This document shows, in pieces, positions 6,847 through 12,739 of a stretch of 12,925 bases of DNA. The stretch lies in NCBI GenBank assembly GCA_964501335.1, contig CAZCTC010000124.1, forward strand, positions 1 through 12,925. The letters run 5' to 3'. The number at the start of each line of letters is the position of its first letter. Position 1 is the first letter of the stretch. Under the pieces are notes generated by a model that searched no databases, was not told the DNA's origin, and worked only from the letters and a program-made list of their open reading frames with translations. The stretch comes from CAZCTC01 sp964501335. Lineage in GTDB: Bacteria > Chloroflexota > Anaerolineae > B4-G1 > SLSP01. Both the position numbers and the translations under genes were made by a program.

Positions 6847-8259
6847 ATGAGAATGCGACGGTTATTGATCAGTTGTCTGGCTTTTGGATTGTTGGGACTG
6901 ATGCTGAGTGGGCTGGCCTATGCCCAGGGAGAAACACCCCCGGCGCCGACCGCACCGCAAGGAACGGGCTTTACCTACCAGGGACAGCTCAACCATCGGG
7001 GCAACCCGGTCAATGCAACCTGCCAGCTGGCCTTTCGACTCTACAACGCGGCCACCGGTGACGGTCTGGTCGGCACCCCGATCACGACGACCACCCCGAT
7101 CACCCATGGCTTGTTCACTGTGGTGCTGAATTTTGGGGCAACGGCATTTCAAGGAGAAACACGGTGGCTGGATATTCGAGTCCTGTGCCCGGGAGATCTG
7201 AGTTTTACCACGTTAGAACGCCAGGCCTTGACCAACGCGCCTTCAGCTCTGTATGCCCTTCAGTCCTCCTGGAGTGGGATCAGCGACGTGCCGACCGGCT
7301 TTGCCGATGGGGTAGATAACACGGGATGGGATCTCAACGGCAACGCCGGCACCAATCCTACCACCGCTTTCTTAGGAACCACCGACAATACCACCCTGAC
7401 GCTACGGGTCAATAATAGCTCAGTCTTCCGCTTTGTGCCGGGAAGTTCCAGCCCCAACCTCATCGGTGGTTATGGAAACAATTGGGTGAAATCGGATGTT
7501 TATGGGGCTGTAATTGGGGGTGGAGGTTCCAGCGGAGCCTATAATCGGGTCACCGGTAATCATGGAACCGTAAGCGGCGGAAGCAATAATGAAGCGGCTT
7601 TCCGGTCCGTCGTCGGGGGCGGATACTCCAATACCATTACAACCACGGCCTGGTACGGCACAATCGGCGGCGGTTCTGATAATTTCATGGGAGGGGATTA
7701 CGCGGTTATTAGCGGGGGCTATTCCAATACGGTCAGAAGCCAAAGCGCCACCATTGGGGGCGGAGAGGGAAATTCCGTCACCGGTGATTATGCAACCATC
7801 TCCGGCGGCAAAGAAGCCGCCGCCACTCTCTACGGGCAATGGGCCTATGCCACCGGCAACTTCTCCACACCGGGTGACGGTCAGACCTCCCAATACATTT
7901 TGCGCCGCGAGACCCCCGACAATACTTATAGCTACGTGCTAACCCTGACGGGAGACGGGCAGGCGTTAACCATTGCCGCCGGGCGCACCCTGGCATTTGA
8001 AATCCTGGTGGTCGGGCGCAGCGCGACCGGGGAATCCGCCGGCTATAGATTCCAGGGATTGATTGAAAATGTGGGAGGCACAACAGCTATGGTCGGGACA
8101 GCACCAACGGCCACCATTCTGGGGGAAGATGATCCCAGTTGGAATGCCAGCGTGACGGCCAATAATACGCTGGACAGCTTGCAAATCTCGGTCCTGGGAA
8201 GCGCAACCTCAGCGGTACGCTGGGTAGCCATAGTCAAAACCGTCGAAGTCAGCTGGTAA
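6847..8259 (+). CDS. Secreted protein with YadA-head-like repeats
   Basis: This 470-residue exported protein has a clear signal peptide: MRMRR, a hydrophobic core, and likely cleavage after A26 (AYA|QG). Residues about 39-137 (starting GTGFTYQGQL, ending APSALYAL) form a beta-rich domain I know as a recurring N-terminal unit of uncharacterised secreted bacterial proteins. Residues about 202-338 carry Gly/Asn/Ser-rich repeats such as IGGGSDN, ISGGYSNTV and IGGGEGNSVTG, spaced like the left-handed beta-roll of YadA adhesin heads. The C-terminal 130 residues look beta-rich, with no LPXTG motif, transmembrane helix or YadA membrane anchor. It may be a surface or matrix protein, possibly trimeric through the head-like roll. 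ATG 6847 follows AAAGGA (6833-6838). The stop is followed within about 20 bases by hairpin E. Specific role unknown. Confidence 0.8.
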   Translation: MRMRRLLISCLAFGLLGLMLSGLAYAQGETPPAPTAPQGTGFTYQGQLNHRGNPVNATCQLAFRLYNAATGDGLVGTPITTTTPITHGLFTVVLNFGATAFQGETRWLDIRVLCPGDLSFTTLERQALTNAPSALYALQSSWSGISDVPTGFADGVDNTGWDLNGNAGTNPTTAFLGTTDNTTLTLRVNNSSVFRFVPGSSSPNLIGGYGNNWVKSDVYGAVIGGGGSSGAYNRVTGNHGTVSGGSNNEAAFRSVVGGGYSNTITTTAWYGTIGGGSDNFMGGDYAVISGGYSNTVRSQSATIGGGEGNSVTGDYATISGGKEAAATLYGQWAYATGNFSTPGDGQTSQYILRRETPDNTYSYVLTLTGDGQALTIAAGRTLAFEILVVGRSATGESAGYRFQGLIENVGGTTAMVGTAPTATILGEDDPSWNASVTANNTLDSLQISVLGSATSAVRWVAIVKTVEVSW

Positions 8260-8269
8260 GCACGAAGTT

Positions 8270-8316
8270 ATTTTTTATTGATTGGTTCGGCGGCTTCCGA
8301 AAGCCGCCGAACCAAT
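8270..8316 (+). repeat. Hairpin element copy E (hairpin only)
   Basis: A T-rich run (8269-8277) is followed by a perfect 16-bp stem: left arm 8281-8296, loop CCGA 8297-8300, right arm 8301-8316. The core arm CGGCGGCTT equals that of copy B, but the outer arm (ATTGGTT/AACCAAT) is new. The 5' module is absent. It starts about 10 bases after the secreted-protein stop. No T run follows on the + strand, so it is not a standard intrinsic terminator. Confidence 0.8.
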
Positions 8317-8317
8317 A

Positions 8318-8342
8318 GCGCCCCACAGAAAATGTGAGGCGC
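8318..8342 (-). terminator. Second hairpin downstream of the lysyl oxidase gene
   Basis: Arms 8318-8327 and 8333-8342 enclose the loop GAAAA (as read on +). On the + strand the ten pairs include one C-A mismatch. In - strand RNA the same position is a U-G wobble, giving an unbroken stem. That favours a role in the lysyl oxidase transcript, whose stop codon lies 20 bases upstream. There is no U run after it, so termination or mRNA 3'-end protection are both only possible. Confidence 0.4.
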
Positions 8343-8361
8343 AAGGACTCCGCCCGGAAAT

Positions 8362-9219
8362 TCACTCCTCAAGGATCAACACGGTATCTCCGGCAACCTG
8401 AAGAAGGATGACAGCTTCATTGTTGCCGAAGTTACTTTCGACGATGTGATGGGCCGGATTAAGAATAATCTTAAGGTGGTAGCGACCATCAGGATAACCC
8501 GTTATGTTAAAGAGCTGCCCCGCAAGGCTCGGACGATAGGTGTCCATCCAGCCCACAGATAACCCCTGGATATTTTCATCACATCCTACATACTGACTTT
8601 CTTGGGGAGCATTCGGCAAAGCAAGGTTATGCGGATTGGAGTCGAACATGCAAAAGCTGACCTTCTCCCCGTTCATCAATAGCTCCTCCTGCGCCCCTTC
8701 TTCGGAATAACTCCAGAGTTCGTATCGGGCAAACTCTTCCAAATGCCAATGAGCATGTTTTGGATTAAAAGTGAATTCACCGATCTCTTCGGAGCGCTCC
8801 TCCCCACTGGCTGTAAAGAGCGTTTGAATAGCTCGAACAATCTCCTGCTCAGGATCCTTCTCTCCAAAGATATGCAAAGGGCCTGTTCCCACATTGGCAA
8901 AGGAAGTATCGAATCGAAGAAATCGTAGATCGCCCTGGAATTGAATATAGACCACTTGCGGAGAAATGGCAACGAGATCCGGAAGCAACAGGATCTCGGT
9001 GGGTGTGGGAGTGACGGTCGGTGTGGGGGATTCGGTCGGTGTGGGAGTCATTGTGGGCATTAGCGTTGGAGTCGATACAGGCGTTGCGGTGGACATAGAT
9101 GTGGGGGGGATTGGAGAAAGGACAAGGGTCACAACAGCCGGCCCCGGTCCACGACATTGCAACAGCAAAACAACAAGAAACAACATGGATAGCGACATCC
9201 ATGTCCTGGAATCGTTCAT
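8362..9219 (-). CDS. Bacterial lysyl oxidase homologue (copper amine oxidase, LOX fold)
   Basis: This 285-residue exported protein has a C-terminal lysyl oxidase domain (about residues 80-275). In animals this enzyme oxidises lysine side chains with copper and a lysyl-tyrosylquinone cofactor built from its own Lys and Tyr. The copper motif HxHxH is H155-H157-H159 in KHAHWHLEEFARYEL. K186 (EKVSFCMFD) and Y228 (GLSVGWMDTY) sit where human LOX has K320 and Y355, so both cofactor residues appear present. The end, NPAHHIVESNFGNNEAV, also fits the family. The N-terminus is a hydrophobic export signal (about 8-21) followed by C22; lipoprotein attachment is possible, but Gln at -1 is unusual. Residues 36-75 are a Thr/Pro-rich spacer. 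ATG 9219 follows AGGAGG. It lies 114 bases after the NmrA-like gene and has its own extended -10 box. Substrate unknown. Confidence 0.88.
   Translation of the reverse strand: MNDSRTWMSLSMLFLVVLLLQCRGPGPAVVTLVLSPIPPTSMSTATPVSTPTLMPTMTPTPTESPTPTVTPTPTEILLLPDLVAISPQVVYIQFQGDLRFLRFDTSFANVGTGPLHIFGEKDPEQEIVRAIQTLFTASGEERSEEIGEFTFNPKHAHWHLEEFARYELWSYSEEGAQEELLMNGEKVSFCMFDSNPHNLALPNAPQESQYVGCDENIQGLSVGWMDTYRPSLAGQLFNITGYPDGRYHLKIILNPAHHIVESNFGNNEAVILLQVAGDTVLILEE
8990..9112 (-). repeat. Low-complexity TPTP-encoding tandem tract inside the lysyl oxidase gene
   Basis: On the + strand this region repeats GGTGTGGG-type units (for example GTCGGTGTGGG near 9018, 9036), encoding the Thr/Pro/Ser-rich spacer at residues about 36-75. 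Such tracts change length easily by slippage and act as flexible stalks between a membrane or wall anchor and a folded domain. Confidence 0.65.
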
Positions 9220-9265
9220 GATCCCTCCTACTTACGGCAATACTCACCACCGTTTTTACAAGATG

Positions 9266-9274
9266 ATTATATCA
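9266..9274 (-). promoter_or_regulatory. Extended -10 promoter for the lysyl oxidase gene
   Basis: On the - strand this reads TGATATAAT, a TG-n extended -10 with a perfect TATAAT. No good -35 is seen, which extended -10 promoters tolerate, and a T-rich stretch lies upstream. The start site would be near 9259, giving a leader of about 40 bases. The gene may therefore be transcribed independently of tetR-nmrA. Confidence 0.5.
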
Positions 9275-9333
9275 CTAATAAAAAACCAGCTGGAGTTGAA
9301 AAAAACGCCTTCAAGATCGTTATTGGAATCGAT

Positions 9334-10191
9334 TTATTCGATCCAGGCCGCTGCATAATCCTGGATATATTGTCGCAAAGTGATCGGGGGACGGCCCAGC
9401 AACCGTTCCACGTCCGATGTGATCTGTTGAGCCATACCGAAACGGGTCGAAGTATACAGACCGGCCATCACCAAGGCGAAGCCAACGGGCACCTTCCGGG
9501 CCCGCGCCTCTTGGAAAAAACGCCAGAGTGAAGGATTGGTATAGGTAACTTTATATCCCAGGATTTGGCTGAAGAAATCGGCGACCTGATAGTAATCGAG
9601 AGCCTCACTGCCGGTCAATTCGCAGGCCTTTCCAGTCAGTCCGGGTTCGACCAAAATTCTGGCAGAGACGGCCCCGATATCGCGCACATCGATAAAACTG
9701 GTGCGGGCATGTCCGACAGGTACCCCGATCTCATGTTTTTCGCGGATCTCTTGCCGATGGGTGGTATTGAGGTTTTGCATGTAAAAGCTGGGACGAATAA
9801 AAGTATAAGGAATGCCACAACGTTCGAGGTACTTTTCGACTTTGTAGTGCGGCACCATGGGGTTGCGTTCCACGCCGATCAGAGAAAGGAAAGCAATCTG
9901 TTTCACCCCGGCAGCACGGGCATACTCGATAACCGGAAACAGATATCGTTTGACATCGGCGATCTGAGGTGGACGCATCAAAAAGAGTTTATCGACCCCT
10001 TTGAAAGCCTTCGTGAAAGTGTCGGGACAGTCGAATTGAAAGCGGCGCGGATCAGCCCCCTCGGGAACACGCCGGGCATCCTGTTCATCCAATACGGCGG
10101 CAATTACGGGCTGGCCCATTTCCAAAAGGGATTTAACCACCTCACGTCCTACATTGCCGGTAGCTCCGGTGACTAAAATCTTCGACGACAT
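9334..10191 (-). CDS. NmrA-like NAD(P)-binding oxidoreductase (atypical SDR)
   Basis: This 285-residue protein is an atypical short-chain dehydrogenase of the NmrA/quinone-reductase-like group. The nucleotide-binding glycine motif is GATGNVG at residues 9-15, behind the first strand SKILVTG. A YxxxK pair is present as Y116 and K120 in HYKVEKYLE. FIRPSFYMQN (about 130-140) is typical of the NmrA/YwnB group. Members either reduce quinone-like or azo substrates or act as redox sensors, and sequence does not decide between these. It lacks a signal peptide and should be cytoplasmic. The ATG at 10191 shares its A with the TGA of the upstream tetR gene (TGATG), and AAGGAG lies seven bases before it, so the two genes are translationally coupled and the regulator probably controls it. 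Confidence 0.87.
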   Translation of the reverse strand: MSSKILVTGATGNVGREVVKSLLEMGQPVIAAVLDEQDARRVPEGADPRRFQFDCPDTFTKAFKGVDKLFLMRPPQIADVKRYLFPVIEYARAAGVKQIAFLSLIGVERNPMVPHYKVEKYLERCGIPYTFIRPSFYMQNLNTTHRQEIREKHEIGVPVGHARTSFIDVRDIGAVSARILVEPGLTGKACELTGSEALDYYQVADFFSQILGYKVTYTNPSLWRFFQEARARKVPVGFALVMAGLYTSTRFGMAQQITSDVERLLGRPPITLRQYIQDYAAAWIE

Positions 10192-10766
10192 CAGAAATCT
10201 CCTTCAGCCTTTTTAATCAACAGGGCAAGTTCTTCGGCAACATTTTCGAGCGGGGCGGGGTTGTGCTCAGTCCGGCTGAGAATGATCCCACCTTCAATAG
10301 CCGCGATAATCAAAGCCGCCAATCGGGCAGCCCGTTTCGGCTCGAATCCGCTTTGTTCGAGCCGGGAAGAGAAGGCGGCCTGCCATTCGGTATAGACTTC
10401 ACAGCAGGCAGCATTGATCCGTTCATTGGTAGTGGCCGATTCCAAAGCAACGGTAGTAACCGGACCGCCGGCCCGATAACCGGATGCAGCGACATGGTGA
10501 GCCAGCGTATGGATGAATCCGTGCACAGCTTCAGCAGGATCGGCAACCTCATCAAGGATGGTACGGATGCGTTCAGTGATGATCTTTCCAGCATGGAAAA
10601 TAGCTTCTGCCGCCAGGGCTTCCTTGCCCTGCGGAAAATAATAATAGAGCGACCCTTTAGGAGCGCCGCTCTCCTGAATAATCTGGTTCAGACCGGTAGC
10701 GTGATAGCCCTGGGTTTCCAGTAATTCGCAGGTCGTTTTGATGATCTGCTCTCGTGAAGGATTCAT
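10191..10766 (-). CDS. TetR-family regulator, LmrA/YxaF-like
   Basis: This 191-residue protein is a TetR-family DNA-binding regulator, normally a dimeric repressor released by a small ligand. The N-terminal helix-turn-helix spans about residues 24-47 (GLNQIIQESGAPKGSLYYYF). The C-terminal part, with YRAGGPVTTVALE and AIEGGIILSR, resembles the ligand domain of the LmrA/YxaF subgroup, which controls drug or flavonoid genes in Bacillus. The open frame extends to 10814, but the ATG at 10766 has AGGAGG (10771-10776) four bases ahead and gives the normal N-terminus, so it is chosen. The gene overlaps the NmrA-like gene by one base. A promoter with an internal inverted repeat lies 70 bases upstream, consistent with self-repression. 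The inducer is unknown. Confidence 0.9.
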   Translation of the reverse strand: MNPSREQIIKTTCELLETQGYHATGLNQIIQESGAPKGSLYYYFPQGKEALAAEAIFHAGKIITERIRTILDEVADPAEAVHGFIHTLAHHVAASGYRAGGPVTTVALESATTNERINAACCEVYTEWQAAFSSRLEQSGFEPKRAARLAALIIAAIEGGIILSRTEHNPAPLENVAEELALLIKKAEGDF

Positions 10767-10833
10767 TGGACCTCCTGGATTATAAAAAGGTAGCTCCGGT
10801 TGCGAACTAATCAAAAACCGACGATCCGGATTA

Positions 10834-10861
10834 ATTATACCAACTGGTCTATATAATGCAA
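10834..10861 (-). promoter_or_regulatory. Promoter of the tetR-nmrA operon
   Basis: On the - strand TTGCAT (10861-10856, 4 of 6) and a perfect TATAAT (10839-10834) are separated by 16 bases. The start would be near 10827, giving a leader of about 60 bases. A TATAAT is also present on the + strand (10852-10857), without a good -35. Confidence 0.65.
10836..10851. promoter_or_regulatory. Probable TetR operator
   Basis: TATACCAACTGGTCTA is an inverted repeat around ACCA-AC-TGGT, with six of eight pairs matching. It overlaps the -10 box and spacer of the tetR promoter, where a bound repressor would block RNA polymerase. The TAGACCA/TGGTCTA half-site resembles, from memory, sites of LmrA/YxaF-type regulators. 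Confidence 0.6.
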
Positions 10862-10887
10862 GCCGTAAAGCTCACACTCTGTGGCCT

Positions 10888-10903
10888 CTGTCCTGAAAAT
10901 AGG
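10888..10903 (+). repeat. Direct repeat R1, copy 1
   Basis: CTGTCCTGAAAATAGG is repeated exactly at 11051-11066, 163 bases away. Function unknown. Confidence 0.75.
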
Positions 10904-10927
10904 CCCATCGTGCAAAAATCTCCCCGA

Positions 10928-10949
10928 GGGCGGCCACATCGGGCCGCCC
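10928..10949. repeat. GC-rich palindrome GGGCGGCC/GGCCGCCC
   Basis: Perfect 8-bp arms at 10928-10935 and 10942-10949 enclose a 6-base loop, followed by CCTACCC. Read on the - strand this is GTAGGGGCGGCC-type sequence, which from memory is a common intergenic palindrome in Chloroflexota and other environmental bacteria. Confidence 0.7.
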
Positions 10950-10973
10950 CTACCCGGAAAACGTCTCCCGTAG

Positions 10974-10994
10974 GGGTACCCCTTGTGGGTACCC
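10974..10994. repeat. Palindrome pair GGGTACCC
   Basis: GGGTACCC occurs at 10974-10981 and 10987-10994, five bases apart. Each unit is itself a palindrome and the two can also pair with each other. It follows CGTAGG-like sequence and belongs to the same style of intergenic repeat as the palindrome just upstream. Confidence 0.65.
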
Positions 10995-11012
10995 AATCCT
11001 GACGAATCGTCT

Positions 11013-11042
11013 ATTTTCATCTTTCGGGGTGCCGCCCCCGCC
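11013..11042 (+). repeat. Direct repeat R2, copy 1
   Basis: A 30-base unit beginning ATTTTCATCTTTCGGGG and ending GCCGCCCCCGCC; the second copy at 11269-11299 differs only by one extra C. The copies flank R1 copy 2 and element F. Confidence 0.8.
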
Positions 11043-11050
11043 ATGACCTT

Positions 11051-11066
11051 CTGTCCTGAAAATAGG
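11051..11066 (+). repeat. Direct repeat R1, copy 2
   Basis: Identical over 16 bases to 10888-10903. It begins eight bases after the first R2 copy ends. Confidence 0.75.
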
Positions 11067-11093
11067 GCTCTATGGCATGGCTCCGGCCTCATA

Positions 11094-11208
11094 GCGTCCC
11101 GCAAATGGCCCTTTCCCCGTAAAATACGACGCGCTGGATCGGAAGAGAGAGTTTTTTTGTTTATGTTTTGGTGCGCCTCAGAAGGCGCACCAAAACAAGG
11201 CCTTTTCC
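11094..11208 (+). repeat. Hairpin element copy F (full length)
   Basis: GCGTC (11094-11098) and GACGC (11128-11132) close the 39-base 5' module. GGAAGAGAGAG and a T run (11152-11158) follow, then a perfect 15-bp stem: left arm 11164-11178, loop CAGA 11179-11182, right arm 11183-11197. The core arm is GGTGCGCCT, unlike any other copy. The tail CCTTTTCC can pair with GGAAG at 11141-11145. It lies upstream of the phosphofructokinase promoter, with no + strand gene just before it. Confidence 0.87.
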
Positions 11209-11231
11209 AGAACCGCACAGGCGACGCAGGC

Positions 11232-11260
11232 TGTCTACTGTCTACTTGCGGCTGTCTACT
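11232..11260 (+). repeat. Short TGTCTACT repeats
   Basis: TGTCTACT starts at 11232, 11239 and 11253; the first two overlap by one base. They lie between element F and the second R2 copy. Confidence 0.6.
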
Positions 11261-11268
11261 TCCGCTGA

Positions 11269-11299
11269 ATTTTCATCTTTCGGGGTGCCGCCCCCCGCC
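11269..11299 (+). repeat. Direct repeat R2, copy 2
   Basis: Matches 11013-11042 apart from one extra C in the C run. It directly abuts the -35 box of the phosphofructokinase promoter, so the promoter may have been assembled next to, or partly by, this repeat. Confidence 0.8.
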
Positions 11300-11328
11300 T
11301 TGCCACCTTTTCACCTCTACTGTATACT
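11300..11328 (+). promoter_or_regulatory. Sigma70-type promoter of the phosphofructokinase gene
   Basis: TTGCCA (11300-11305, 5 of 6) and TATACT (11323-11328, 5 of 6) are exactly 17 bases apart. Transcription would start near 11335, giving a leader of about 70 bases. This is the best-matched promoter in the window. Confidence 0.65.
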
Positions 11329-11403
11329 GAAAGCATATCCCCCGATCGCAATCTATTCAGCGGCACCCCGCCGCTTCAATTCCGTGGCGAAAAGGAGTGT
11401 ACC

Positions 11404-12687
11404 ATGACCAATCCGGTAAGAATTTCGCGGCTCGGTATCGTCGTCGGCGGCGGCCCGGCACCCGGCATCAATAGTGTGATCCATTCGGCTACTATCGAAG
11501 CGATCAACAACGGTATTGAGGTCATCGGCATCTTCGACGGCTTTAAACATCTGATGCAAGGGCAACTGATCAGCCGGCCCCTGGTCATCAACGATGTCAG
11601 CCGTATCCATCTCACCGGCGGATCGATCCTGCGCACCTCCCGCGCCAATCCCACCAAAAGCGATGAATTGCTCAGCAAATGTGTAGATGTGCTCCTCGGC
11701 GCGGGAATCGATGCCCTGCTGGCCATCGGCGGTGACGACACGGCCTTCTCAGCCTACAAAGTAGCCCAATACGCCGAAAATTATCGCGGTCTGAAGATCA
11801 AAACGGCCCATATCCCCAAAACCATCGACAACGACCTCCCGCTCCCCGAAGAGATCCGCACCTTCGGCTATGAAACCGCCCGTGAGCTCGGATCGCGCCT
11901 GGTCATCAATCTGATGGAAGATGCCCAGACCAGCGTACGCTGGTTCCTGGCAGTCACGATGGGCCGCAAAACGGGCCATCTGGCCCTGGGGATCGGAAAA
12001 AGCTCGGGAGCCACACTCACCCTGATTCCTGAAGAATGGAAAGGACGCGAGATCCGCCTGCAAGAGGTGCTCGATATCCTGATCACGTCGATCATCCGCC
12101 GACAGGCCGAGGGCAAACCCCACGGGGTGGCCCTGGTCGCCGAAGGAGTCATGGAATATATGTCCCGCGACGATCTGGGGATGCTGGAGACCATCGAACG
12201 GGACGCCCACGGCCATATCCAGCTGGCAGAGGTCAACTTTGCCGAAATCCTGAAGAAAGAGCTGCGGGTCCAGCTAAAAGCTCTGGGGATGAATGTCTCG
12301 TTGGTCAGCAAGGATCTGGGATACGAACTGCGCTGTGCCGAACCGATCTCCTTCGACATCGACTACACCCGCAGTCTGGGAGAGGCCGCCATCGGATTCC
12401 TGCTGCAAGGAGGAACCCACTCGACCATCACCATCCAGCACAATCAGGTGGTCCCGATCCCCCTGAATTCCATGATGGACCCCAATACCGGCCGCACGAC
12501 GGTAAGAGCCGTGAACACCGATTCGTTCACCTATCAGTCGGCCTACAAATTTATGATCCGGCTGAAACCACAACATGCCCAGGATGAAATGTTGCTGGCC
12601 CGGATGGCGGCACAGACCAATCTGACGCTGGATGAATTTAAAACGCGCTTCGGTTATCTGGTGGGGATTGCACCGCGACCGTTCTAA
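11404..12687 (+). CDS. 6-phosphofructokinase, PPi-dependent type
   Basis: This 427-residue cytoplasmic enzyme phosphorylates fructose 6-phosphate to the 1,6-bisphosphate in glycolysis. The phosphate-binding loop is GGGPAPGIN (15-23). The donor site reads GGDDT (109-113) where ATP enzymes have GGDGS; Asp at that second position blocks ATP and marks pyrophosphate use. PKTIDND (138-144) has the PPi-type K139 where ATP enzymes have Gly, and D142 is the catalytic base. MGRKTGH (186-192) is the usual sugar-phosphate motif. Both specificity residues thus indicate a reversible PPi-dependent enzyme. The length fits the mid-size PPi group rather than the 320-residue ATP type. ATG 11404 follows AAAGGAG (11391-11397) with a 6-base spacer. 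It stands alone, with a good promoter upstream and hairpin G 52 bases after the stop. Confidence 0.93.
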   Translation: MTNPVRISRLGIVVGGGPAPGINSVIHSATIEAINNGIEVIGIFDGFKHLMQGQLISRPLVINDVSRIHLTGGSILRTSRANPTKSDELLSKCVDVLLGAGIDALLAIGGDDTAFSAYKVAQYAENYRGLKIKTAHIPKTIDNDLPLPEEIRTFGYETARELGSRLVINLMEDAQTSVRWFLAVTMGRKTGHLALGIGKSSGATLTLIPEEWKGREIRLQEVLDILITSIIRRQAEGKPHGVALVAEGVMEYMSRDDLGMLETIERDAHGHIQLAEVNFAEILKKELRVQLKALGMNVSLVSKDLGYELRCAEPISFDIDYTRSLGEAAIGFLLQGGTHSTITIQHNQVVPIPLNSMMDPNTGRTTVRAVNTDSFTYQSAYKFMIRLKPQHAQDEMLLARMAAQTNLTLDEFKTRFGYLVGIAPRPF

Positions 12688-12739
12688 AGGAAACTCGACC
12701 GGCGTGGCTATTGGAAGGTTTGGTTACAATCGGCCTTTT

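Larger units (their letters stand above)
10767..11403. other. 637-base divergent intergenic mosaic
   Basis: No gene is supported here. Going from left to right it holds the tetR promoter and operator (10834-10861), a first copy of repeat R1 (10888-10903), two GC-rich palindromes (10928-10994), a first copy of repeat R2 (11013-11042), a second R1 (11051-11066), hairpin element F (11094-11208), three TGTCTACT units (11232-11260), a second R2 (11269-11299) and the phosphofructokinase promoter (11300-11328). A 127-codon open frame on the - strand crosses these repeats and is judged spurious. Confidence 0.75.

Noticed and set aside
8270..8316. Classic intrinsic terminator at copy E
   Set aside because: The stem is strong, but the T run precedes it and no T run follows on the + strand; on the - strand it is followed by A residues.
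9565..10176. 203-codon open frame on the + strand inside the NmrA-like gene
   Set aside because: It is antisense to a well-supported oxidoreductase gene and shows no recognisable domain.
10835..11218. 127-codon open frame on the - strand
   Set aside because: It covers element F, R1, R2 and GC-rich palindromes; the peptide repeats the translated hairpin and has no domain or ribosome site.
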